Shown here: positions 8,801 to 15,904 of the stretch, one piece after another | Layout: each line of letters opens with the position of its first letter | Numbering within the stretch: the first letter of the stretch is position 1 | NCBI GenBank assembly: GCA_964592475.1 | Contig: CAZQEZ010000057.1 | Coordinates: 1 to 27,785, forward strand | Origin: CAZQEZ01 sp964592475 | GTDB taxonomy: Bacteria > Bacteroidota > Bacteroidia > Cytophagales > Cyclobacteriaceae | Reading direction: 5' to 3' | Length of the DNA stretch: 27,785 nucleotides | The notes under the pieces: generated by a model | Database searches by the model: none | Seen by the model: only the letters and a program-made list of their open reading frames with translations | What the model was told of the DNA's origin: nothing | Program-made: the position numbers and the translations under genes

Positions 8801-9891
8801 ATTATGTTGAGCGTGTTTTTGACAGGTTTTATCAGGTCAATGATGCTAGTCGTAGTGAGGTGAAACGCGGAACCGGTATTGGCTTGGCTCTTTCCAAAGG
8901 AATTATTGATTTGCACAAAGGGAAAATAGAAGTAATAAGCGAGGAAGGCCGGGGTAGCAAGTTTATTATTCAGTTGCCCTTGGGAAGCATTCATCTGTCA
9001 TCAGATGAAATCATTCGTGATTTTAAAGATAGTGAGGCCATCGCGGATTATCAAAAGCTATGGCAGGAAGTGGAGAAGGATTTGATTGACAAGCTACCGG
9101 AAGTATCCCCTACAAAAGACAAAAAGATTCTGATAGTTGAAGATAATGATAAAATAAGAAGTTTTATCGTATCTGTTTTCAGGGAAACTTACAATATTTT
9201 GGAAGCCGCCAATGGCAAGGCGGGATTGCAGGTAGCCATGGCAGAAACGCCAGACCTAATTATAAGTGATATTATGATGCCGGAGATGGACGGTATTGAA
9301 TTTTGCTCGAAAATTAAAACCGAATTAAAAACAAGTCACATTCCGGTAATTTTGCTTACCGCTCGCACTTCTTTAATTTTCAAAATGGAGGGCCTTGAAT
9401 CAGGAGCAGATGATTACATTAATAAGCCATTCAATGTAAAAGAGCTTTTGCTTAAAGTGCGTAATCACTTGCATATGCTCGAGCGGTTGCGCCAAAAGTT
9501 CAATTCCTCTAAAAATATTGTACCCTCGGAAGTAACATTTTCTTCTATTGATGAGGAACTACTGCAAAAGGCCATCATGGTAGTGGAGGAGAATATCAGC
9601 AATGAATTTTTCGACATTCCTATGTTTTGTGAAGAACTGGGTGTAAGCAGGACCATGCTCTTTGCTAAAATTAAAGCCTGGACTGAAATGACACCAAACG
9701 AGTTTATCCAATCAATGCGCATGAAAAGAGCTGCTCAACTGCTGGAACAAAACAAATTGAGCATCTCACAAATCTGTTATAAAGCAGGATATAAAAATCC
9801 AAAGTATTTTAGCCGTTCTTTTCAAAAATATTTCAAATTAACCCCCAGCCAATACCTGGAAAAATTCAAAAATGACTTGTTGGAAAGTTAA
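5806..9891 (+). CDS. Hybrid two-component system sensor/regulator (HTCS) of the PUL
   Basis: 1361 aa with every HTCS domain in one chain. A signal peptide (cleavage near AYAQ, residue 20) leads into a periplasmic sensor of many two-component propeller repeats (GLSQSSV..., W.GT..GLN) forming two beta-propellers, then a Y_Y_Y domain (about 690-785). One transmembrane helix lies at about 788-808. The HisKA phospho-acceptor is H846 in NISHDFRTPL. HATPase_c has N963, D991 (DSGIGI) and a GTGIGLAL box. The receiver domain has D1155 in SDIMMPEMDG and the conserved lysine in NKPF. The C terminus is an AraC-type double helix-turn-helix (about 1255-1355). All catalytic residues are intact. It lies between the lyase (95 bases downstream of it) and the SusC operon on the same strand. 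Such proteins bind an oligosaccharide and activate their PUL. The ligand cannot be predicted. Confidence 0.96.
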   Translation: MARIFLLVWFMFLCTAAYAQVQFQRITAAEGLSQSSVITIAQDSHGFLWFGTRDGLNKYDGEKITIYRNFDDSTGTLSNNDILDISASPNGDIWIGTYNGLNHYDAASGNFNVYKNKPGQNSISNNTIWSVLSDESYVWTGTANGLNRLNLKTGKFQTFLHNPDDSRSLSANRITEIFKDENGTIWVGTDNGLNKIVYQDSKNIFCQQITPELPGIIENNFLVQVIDQNQQGQILIGTKQHGLLIYNQEFEQWNHYHSKSQNKSLLHDNVRALTRDPMGRTWVGTYQGINIIAANGEVESIQHIPENVNSLSTNSIKSLFQDKHGSIWIGTYYGGINMWNKANFNFTNITQQSDKFGLNYNVISSIVEYENYLILGTEGGGLNFIDKRNQSYQYLTNKNSALRSNNIKTLYTENNHLFIGTYNAGFCIYDLEQKSFIKFIDESSGLSSNSVYNISHYSGNLYFIATFMRGINLWDKENGVLQSFIENSSNEQSLSDNQARKLFVDNDFNLWVGTQSGINFLSRQKIENQDYSFEHFLYNPEEGTGDDVLTIFQDSQSNIWCGSKENGLHRFENGNFKKIDLFANINNASQTIHAIEEDETGNLWLSSNNGLIRFNPYAEEIKVYQVADGLVSNEFNNNAVHKANDGTLYFGGPFGVSSFKPGAIKINNIIAEVVFTDLSINGEKVQPGDERVLKTTLPYSDQITLKHNQANFTLNFTLPNFINPEKNQYAYKLTGLEEDWIYTYEGEANYTIQNKGNYTLLVKGANNDGVWSEPIALKITVKPPPWRSGWAFVGYGLAIATALFFWLRIIQSRANYKHYLELTQKQKEQDMQLSQMKLQFFTNISHDFRTPLTLIIGPLSQILDEFRGSNKVYKQLKSVYHNAEHLLRLINQLMDFRKMENKQIKLQAAEGNIVRFCKEIFLSFRHYAESSDYSYHFFTNDEEIKAYYDRDKMEKVLYNIISNAFKYTPEGGEVNVVVNKLPNEVNIIISDSGIGINKNYVERVFDRFYQVNDASRSEVKRGTGIGLALSKGIIDLHKGKIEVISEEGRGSKFIIQLPLGSIHLSSDEIIRDFKDSEAIADYQKLWQEVEKDLIDKLPEVSPTKDKKILIVEDNDKIRSFIVSVFRETYNILEAANGKAGLQVAMAETPDLIISDIMMPEMDGIEFCSKIKTELKTSHIPVILLTARTSLIFKMEGLESGADDYINKPFNVKELLLKVRNHLHMLERLRQKFNSSKNIVPSEVTFSSIDEELLQKAIMVVEENISNEFFDIPMFCEELGVSRTMLFAKIKAWTEMTPNEFIQSMRMKRAAQLLEQNKLSISQICYKAGYKNPKYFSRSFQKYFKLTPSQYLEKFKNDLLES

Positions 9892-9920
9892 GTAAAATGC
9901 ATCTGCGGCTGCTAATAATC

Positions 9921-9981
9921 AATTTCGGACTTTAGTACACCCTTTTTCGGATTTTCATTGCTTTAGAAAAAACTATCATTG
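9921..9981 (+). promoter_or_regulatory. Candidate HTCS operator and promoter upstream of the SusC operon
   Basis: TTTCGGA occurs as a direct repeat at 9923-9929 and 9945-9951 (period 22), flanking TACACCCT (CACCC at 9938-9942). TATCATTG at 9974-9981 matches the TAnnTTTG -7 box at all but one position and lies 36 bases after CACCC, as at the other two sites. It would start transcription just before or at the small ORF at 9991. Confidence 0.5.
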
Positions 9982-9990
9982 AGCATTCAC

Positions 9991-10089
9991 ATGACAGAAA
10001 CAACCGTGAAAAAACGAATGCTTTGGTTAGAGTTTATTTTAGTTGCTTTTATTTTTATAATGGCTATGCTAATAATATACTTTAGTTGA
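9991..10089 (+). CDS. 32-residue single-span membrane peptide
   Basis: An ATG at 9991 opens a 32-codon frame ending in TGA at 10087-10089, 22 bases before susC. The product has a short polar, basic head (TETTVKKR) and one hydrophobic helix (LWLEFILVAFIFIMAMLIIYF), a normal layout for a small inner-membrane protein with its N terminus in the cytoplasm. A second in-frame ATG at 10018 would give 23 residues. The predicted transcript start lies only a few bases before 9991, so either a leaderless start or the inner ATG is plausible. It would be the first gene of the SusC operon. No family is recognised. The alternative is a chance hydrophobic frame in a susC leader. Confidence 0.5.
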   Translation: MTETTVKKRMLWLEFILVAFIFIMAMLIIYFS

Positions 10090-10111
10090 CAATTTAACTC
10101 AAATAATATTT

Positions 10112-13100
10112 ATGAAAACAGTTGGATATTTAAAAAGAAAAATCCTGATAACAGGAGTTTTACTATTTCTGGGAATAGCTTCCCGGGGACAATCGCAAGT
10201 ATCCGGGGTAGTAACCGGTGCAGATGACAATGAAGGAATAGTAGGCGTTTCCGTTACGGTACAAAATACTACCCGCGGCACTATAACTGATGTGAATGGA
10301 AATTATTCACTGCAAGCTTCACCAGAAGATGTATTGGTATTTTCATTTGTAGGTTATAAAACCAAAACCGTGGAGGTTGGAAATCGCTCAGTCATTAGTG
10401 TTACCTTGGAAGAAGACCTGGTGGCACTGCAGGAAGTAGTGGTAGTCGGCTACGGTGCGGTAAAAAAGAGTGATCTTACCGGCTCGGTTTCTTCGGTCAA
10501 GTCTGAAGATTTAACGGCTTTTCCTGCTTTATCGGCAATACAAACCCTGCAGGGTAGAGCTGCAGGTGTACAAATTCAATCCAACAATGGCGGACAGCCC
10601 GGAGCTAACTACAACATTCGCATCAGGGGTGGTACTTCAATAAATGCCAGTAGCGACCCATTAATAGTTGTAGATGGATTTGTGGGTGGTGAAATGCCGC
10701 CTCCGGAAGATATCTCATCCATAGAAATTTTAAAAGATGCTTCAGCTACTGCCATTTACGGTTCACGTGGTGCCAATGGAGTAATAATGGTTACTACCAA
10801 AAGAGGCAAGGCCGGAGATATGAGAATCGAGATTAATTCATCTTATTCGATGCAAAATGTTCTAAACCGGCTTGATTTATTGAATGCTGACCAGTTTGGC
10901 AGTTACATCCAGGAAGTTAACCCCGGTTACTCCCAATTTGATGCTAACACGAACTGGCAGGATGAAATTTATCGTCAGGGTTTCATTAGCAACAATCAAA
11001 TATCTTTCAGTGGTGGCAATGATGATTTTCGCTACTATGCCTCCGGGACCTATTTCGACCAGGCAGGAGTAGTTTTAGGTTCGGATTATAACCGGTATTC
11101 ATTCAACAGCAATATCGACTTAAGACCAAAAGAATTTCTGAATGTGGGCATCAACTTATACGGCAGAAGAAGTACTTCCAATGGTGTAAATACCCAGGAA
11201 GGCAGTGGCGGCGCAGGAAGTGCCGGTATTGTATCTTCAGCTTTCCGTTTTAACCCGGATATAGGTATCTATAATAATGATGGTTCATTTACCATTTCTG
11301 AAGTTGGTGATGATATAGACAACCCGTATGCATTGGGTACCCAATACAACCGGGAACGGGTGACTGATAGATTTCAGACCAATACATTTGCTGAACTGGA
11401 ATTGCTGGACTGGTTGAAATTTAGAACTACCTTAGGTGTCACCGTAAATAATTGGCGGGATGGTCAACACTGGCCTACCACTTTGATCAGAGGAGCAGGT
11501 CTTGGAGGTATTGCCAATATTGAAGCCAGAAAACAAACCTCTTTAATTAATGAAAATTATTTCACTGCCAGTAAAAATTTCAATAACCACGACCTGACAT
11601 TGGTGGGTGGGTATTCATTTCAGAAGTTTAGAAACGAGGCCTGGGAAACGACTGCCTCAGGATTTACTTCCAATAGTAGCAGCTTCTGGGGTCTTGACCA
11701 AAGTTCTTTGCCCGACGTGCCAGAATCGAGGCTTTCTGAAACGGTGATAAAATCTTATTATTCCAGGTTTAACTATTCTTACCAGGGTAAATATATGTTT
11801 ACTTTTACTGCCCGTTACGATGGTGCATCCAATTTTAGTGTGAATAAAAAATGGGCGTTTTTCCCTTCCGGTTCTATCGCCTGGGATATGATGGCCGAAC
11901 CATTCATGCAGCCGCTGGGCAACATATTCAACCAATGGAAATGGCGTACAAGCTATGGCTTGGTAGGAAACCAGGCTATCGGGCCTTATCAGACACTGTC
12001 AGCTTTCAGTGCCATTTACGGTTCCCGAAACAATGACCTTGTAAATGCTATAAAGTTAAATAATCTGGCCAATGACAACCTTACCTGGGAAACTACCGCT
12101 CAATTTAATATTGGCGCAGATATCGGGTTGATGGAAGGTCGACTGAACCTGGTTGCTGATTATTATCATATGAAAACAACCGACCTTCTTTTTGAAAGAG
12201 ACTTGCCTGCATACGTGGGAGTAGGACGACAATTCCAAAATATTGGGGCTATTCAGAACAGTGGTTTTGAATTAACCGTGAGTTCATTGAATACTGTTGA
12301 AGCATTGAAATGGAATACTGATTTTAATATTTCATTTAATCGAAACAAAGTTTTAGAACTTCCCGATAATGGTGCCGATATATTTTATGATGGCGCACCC
12401 GGGCACCTGGTATTGGGTACTGACAACCAGGTCATCAGAGTTGGAGAGCCTTTGGGAGTTTTCTATGGCTTCTTTTATGATGGTGTATATCAAAATGGAG
12501 ATGACTTTCTACAGGGTTCTGGTTTTGAAAAAGAAGCCGGAGGAGAAAAGTTCAGGGACTTAAATACTGATGGCCGGCTGGATTTTGATAATGACCGCAC
12601 CATCATCGGCGATCCTAACCCGGACTTCATCTGGTCCATGAACAATTCACTACGCTACAAAGGGTTTGACCTGAACATTTTCGTGCAGGGTTCTCAAGGC
12701 AATGACATGTTGAGCTATACGCTGATGGAACTTGATATCTTATCTGGTTCAAACAATGCCACTACTGCTGCTCTGGGCAGATGGACGCCAACCAACCCGA
12801 ATACAGATGTACCTAAAGCTTCATCAGGTCGCTCACGTCGTATTTCAACCCGATTTATTTATGATGCCAGTTACATCCGGTTAAAAAACCTGACCTTAGG
12901 TTACACATTACCCAATCCTATAACCACACGACTGGGATTAAATAAAGTAAGGCTAAGTCTTAGTGCTCAGAACCTGTTTACCATCACGCAGTATCCCGGA
13001 TTGGATCCTGAAGTTGGCTATGGCAATGACAGCAACAATCGTTCTGGCAACCTGTTGCTGGGGCTGGATTATGGTAGCTATCCCAATGTTAAAGCTTTTA

Positions 13101-13126
13101 CTTTTGGTGTAAATGTTAACCTTTAA
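10112..13126 (+). CDS. susC: SusC-like TonB-dependent outer-membrane transporter
   Basis: 1004 aa. A signal peptide ends near SRGQ (residue about 27). Residues about 29-105 form the carboxypeptidase-regulatory-like beta-sandwich typical of SusC proteins, ending in the VVVVGYG segment (about 108-115). The plug domain follows at about 118-235, with the signature motifs RAAGVQIQSN, IRIRGGTS and DASATAIYGSRGANGVIMVTTKRGK. The rest is the 22-strand barrel, with a typical last strand ending FTFGVNVNL. SusC pairs with SusD to import oligosaccharides across the outer membrane, powered by TonB. Its stop overlaps the SusD start by one base (TAATG), so the two are translationally coupled. No damage is seen. 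Confidence 0.97.
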   Translation: MKTVGYLKRKILITGVLLFLGIASRGQSQVSGVVTGADDNEGIVGVSVTVQNTTRGTITDVNGNYSLQASPEDVLVFSFVGYKTKTVEVGNRSVISVTLEEDLVALQEVVVVGYGAVKKSDLTGSVSSVKSEDLTAFPALSAIQTLQGRAAGVQIQSNNGGQPGANYNIRIRGGTSINASSDPLIVVDGFVGGEMPPPEDISSIEILKDASATAIYGSRGANGVIMVTTKRGKAGDMRIEINSSYSMQNVLNRLDLLNADQFGSYIQEVNPGYSQFDANTNWQDEIYRQGFISNNQISFSGGNDDFRYYASGTYFDQAGVVLGSDYNRYSFNSNIDLRPKEFLNVGINLYGRRSTSNGVNTQEGSGGAGSAGIVSSAFRFNPDIGIYNNDGSFTISEVGDDIDNPYALGTQYNRERVTDRFQTNTFAELELLDWLKFRTTLGVTVNNWRDGQHWPTTLIRGAGLGGIANIEARKQTSLINENYFTASKNFNNHDLTLVGGYSFQKFRNEAWETTASGFTSNSSSFWGLDQSSLPDVPESRLSETVIKSYYSRFNYSYQGKYMFTFTARYDGASNFSVNKKWAFFPSGSIAWDMMAEPFMQPLGNIFNQWKWRTSYGLVGNQAIGPYQTLSAFSAIYGSRNNDLVNAIKLNNLANDNLTWETTAQFNIGADIGLMEGRLNLVADYYHMKTTDLLFERDLPAYVGVGRQFQNIGAIQNSGFELTVSSLNTVEALKWNTDFNISFNRNKVLELPDNGADIFYDGAPGHLVLGTDNQVIRVGEPLGVFYGFFYDGVYQNGDDFLQGSGFEKEAGGEKFRDLNTDGRLDFDNDRTIIGDPNPDFIWSMNNSLRYKGFDLNIFVQGSQGNDMLSYTLMELDILSGSNNATTAALGRWTPTNPNTDVPKASSGRSRRISTRFIYDASYIRLKNLTLGYTLPNPITTRLGLNKVRLSLSAQNLFTITQYPGLDPEVGYGNDSNNRSGNLLLGLDYGSYPNVKAFTFGVNVNL

Positions 13127-14697
13127 TGAATATGACAATGAAAATAAATATAAAAACACTATTAATATTGTGCGCGGGATTATTCATTTTTTCCTGCGAA
13201 GACTTAAATGAAGAACCGGTAGGTTTGCTTATTCCGGAAGGGTTTTATCAAACGCCTGACGATGTAGTATATGGTTTAAATGGCGCTTATTCAGCCATTG
13301 CTTCAGAAGAACTTTGGGGACGTAAATTAACCTTGTCCTTGCTTTTAAGAGGCGACCTGGCAGATATTGGTGATCCTACCACTTCTTCCCGAAGGATTCA
13401 GGTAAATGAATTTCAAATGGATGCTACCAACGGCATGGTAGAGGCACTATGGCCTCGTGCTTATGAAGCTTTGGCTACTGTCAATAGTGCCATAGAAGGA
13501 GCACAGCAAATAGATGCAACCCAGGAAACTAAAGATGCTTTAATAGCTGAAGGATATTTTATCCGGGCCTTTGTTCATTACCACCTGGTTCGATTGTTTG
13601 GCGAAATTCCATATATGAACTTTCTTATCAAAGACCCTGATGAAGCTTATGGATTGGATGAAACGCCAGTAGATCAGGTTTATGCAGGAATTATCAGTGA
13701 TTTACAATTTGCCAAGAATTATCTGCCTGACCGGCAAAATTTCCGCTCCCGACCTGGTAAAGGTACTGCCGCAGGATTATTAGCATCAGTTTATTTGACC
13801 AGGGGTCAATATCAGGATGCTTTTGATGAAGCAAAATATGTAATTGATAATAAGGATTTATTTGGGCTGGGTCTTACTCCTGAGTTTCAAAACCTGTTTG
13901 ATGCCACTTTAATTGATGATCCGGCCAATGCGCAGGAACTACTTTTTGCAATAGATTTTCGTGGACAAGACGAATCCTCTCGCTCCGGAGCCGGCAATTA
14001 TACAAGAGATTATTTGGCATCTGTAACTGGTCCAAGGGGCGATGAACGATTTGAAAATGGAGAAGGTTGGAGCGTAGCAGTACCTGCATTGAAAGTTTAT
14101 ACCAGTTGGGATCCTCGTGATTATCGCCGGGATGTGAGCTTTGATACTGTTACTATAATGGGAGACACTTTAACACATTATCAGTATTGGAACCAAGCTT
14201 CTCGCGGAGTTGAAAGACCTCATATTGCCAAATATTTCCGTGCTTTCGGTCAGGCTGGTCTCAATGGCCGTGATTCAGACCATAATTATGCTGCTCTTCG
14301 GTATGCTGAAGTATTACTTATTGCTGCAGAGGCATTGAATGAAGTAAATAATGGCCCTTCTTTAGAGGCTGAGTCCTATATTAATCAGATAAGAGAAAGA
14401 GCTAGAAGAGAGCTTGACAGCGACCCTGCCAACGATCGTGAATTTCCCGCTGATGTAATTTCCGGGTTATCTAAAGAAGATTTCCTTGACCTGGTGTTGC
14501 AGGAAAGACGTTTTGAATTGGCTTTTGAATTCAAGCGATGGTATGATATCAAAAGAAGAAGGTTTGGCGAAGAAGCTTTTGGCTCCAATGGCCTGGAACA
14601 GCAACCTAACTTTAATCCCGCCAGAGATTATCTTTTTCCCAAACCACAAAGCGACCTGAATTTGAACCCAAACCTGGATCAGAATGATGAATATTAA
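13126..14697 (+). CDS. susD: SusD/RagB family glycan-binding lipoprotein
   Basis: 523 aa. The lipobox cysteine is C24 (LFIFSC), followed by acidic EDLNEE, in line with surface display in Bacteroidota. The SusD N-terminal TPR-like region (NGAYSAIASEELWG, then ALATVNSAIEGA and AEGYFIRAFVHYHLVRLFGEIPY) and the C-terminal SusD domain (LRYAEVLLIAAEALNEV, then FLDLVLQERRFELAFEFKRWYDIKR) are both complete. The protein acts as the lid over SusC and binds the glycan. The start at 13126 overlaps the susC stop; Met3 and Met5 are alternative starts with little effect. Its end overlaps the GH88 gene by 14 bases, which marks one transcription unit. Confidence 0.96.
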   Translation: MNMTMKINIKTLLILCAGLFIFSCEDLNEEPVGLLIPEGFYQTPDDVVYGLNGAYSAIASEELWGRKLTLSLLLRGDLADIGDPTTSSRRIQVNEFQMDATNGMVEALWPRAYEALATVNSAIEGAQQIDATQETKDALIAEGYFIRAFVHYHLVRLFGEIPYMNFLIKDPDEAYGLDETPVDQVYAGIISDLQFAKNYLPDRQNFRSRPGKGTAAGLLASVYLTRGQYQDAFDEAKYVIDNKDLFGLGLTPEFQNLFDATLIDDPANAQELLFAIDFRGQDESSRSGAGNYTRDYLASVTGPRGDERFENGEGWSVAVPALKVYTSWDPRDYRRDVSFDTVTIMGDTLTHYQYWNQASRGVERPHIAKYFRAFGQAGLNGRDSDHNYAALRYAEVLLIAAEALNEVNNGPSLEAESYINQIRERARRELDSDPANDREFPADVISGLSKEDFLDLVLQERRFELAFEFKRWYDIKRRRFGEEAFGSNGLEQQPNFNPARDYLFPKPQSDLNLNPNLDQNDEY

Positions 14698-15904
14698 AAA
14701 ATTATTTTTACAGCTCACCGGTATTTTGCTAATTTCGGTGAGCTTATTATCTTGTGAGGAAAACAATAATGACCAGCAGGTTATTACTGACGACGACGAC
14801 ACTACATCAATTCCACAATTGTTGGATAAAACTAATGAAAGACTTACGCTTTTGCTGTATTACCCGGCCAAAACAGATGAAATTCCACGAAGCGTGGAAC
14901 CCGAGGGGGAAGTAAGAACGGTTGCCTCCTCTGACTGGACCAGCGGTTTTTATCCGGGAACTTTATGGTATGCCTACCGGATCACCGGTAATGATGCTTT
15001 TAAGGAAAAGGCAAAAGTATGGACCGCTTTTGTTGAAAAAGAAAAGTTAAATGATGGTACCCATGATATGGGTTTCAAGATATTCTGCAGCTTTGGCAAC
15101 GGCTATCAAATAACTGATAAGGAGGAATATCGTGAGGTAATAATTAAAAGTGCTGAAACGCTGTCTACACGTTACAATGAGAATGTGGGCGCCATCAAAT
15201 CCTGGGATTGGGGTAAAACACGCTGGGATTTCCCAGTGATTATTGACAACATGATGAACCTGGAACTTCTATTTGAAACCACTAAAATGACAGGTGACAG
15301 CAACTTTTATCACATTGCCAATAAACATGCGCTCACAACCATGAATAATCATTTCCGGACAGATAACAGCAGTTACCATGTGGTAGATTACAATCCTGAA
15401 ACCGGTGAGGTGATTAAAAAGCTGACCCACCAGGGATACAGCGACGAGTCTGCCTGGGCCAGGGGGCAGGCCTGGGGGCTTTATGGTTTTACAATGACAT
15501 ACCGGTACACCGAGGATGAACGATTTTTGCAACAAGCTGAGGATATAGCTGCTTTTATGCTAGAGCATAAAAATTTACCGGAAGACAAAATTTTTTACTG
15601 GGATTTTGATGCCCCTGATATCCCGGGAGCTACGAGAGATGCTTCTGCAGCTGCCGTTACAGCAGCAGCTTTGGTAGAGCTTTATAAATATACGCAAAAT
15701 GAGCTATACCTGCAGACAGCTACAGCAATAGCTGATACGCTACAAAACAATTACTTGCTTCCTGAAGATATTTCCGCTCCATTTATTCTCACTCACAGTA
15801 CTGGTAATATGCCTCGCAACGATGAAGTGGACGTACCCATAAATTATGCTGATTACTATTTTCTGGAAGCGATGTACCGTTTACAGCAGTTAAACTCAAA
15901 ATAA
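14684..15904 (+). CDS. GH88 unsaturated glucuronyl hydrolase, lipoprotein
   Basis: 406 aa. The enzyme hydrates the double bond of the 4,5-unsaturated uronic acid left at the non-reducing end by polysaccharide lyases and so releases it. C24 (LLSC) is a lipobox cysteine followed by EENNND, so the protein is probably membrane-anchored and possibly on the cell surface rather than cytoplasmic. Two aspartates match the catalytic pair of the family: D128 in THDMGF and D188 in IIDNMMNLEL. Other GH88 hallmarks are DWTSGFYPG, the DESAWARGQAWGLYG helix, and a C-terminal PRNDEVDVPINYADYYFLEA. The start at 14684 or 14687 overlaps susD. It directly abuts the GH2 gene with no spacer. Its presence argues that the PUL target contains uronic acid. 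Confidence 0.93.
   Translation: MMNIKKLFLQLTGILLISVSLLSCEENNNDQQVITDDDDTTSIPQLLDKTNERLTLLLYYPAKTDEIPRSVEPEGEVRTVASSDWTSGFYPGTLWYAYRITGNDAFKEKAKVWTAFVEKEKLNDGTHDMGFKIFCSFGNGYQITDKEEYREVIIKSAETLSTRYNENVGAIKSWDWGKTRWDFPVIIDNMMNLELLFETTKMTGDSNFYHIANKHALTTMNNHFRTDNSSYHVVDYNPETGEVIKKLTHQGYSDESAWARGQAWGLYGFTMTYRYTEDERFLQQAEDIAAFMLEHKNLPEDKIFYWDFDAPDIPGATRDASAAAVTAAALVELYKYTQNELYLQTATAIADTLQNNYLLPEDISAPFILTHSTGNMPRNDEVDVPINYADYYFLEAMYRLQQLNSK

Noticed and set aside
9900..10111. Riboswitch or attenuator upstream of susC
   Set aside because: No convincing stem with T-run or known aptamer; a small ORF and operator explain the region better.
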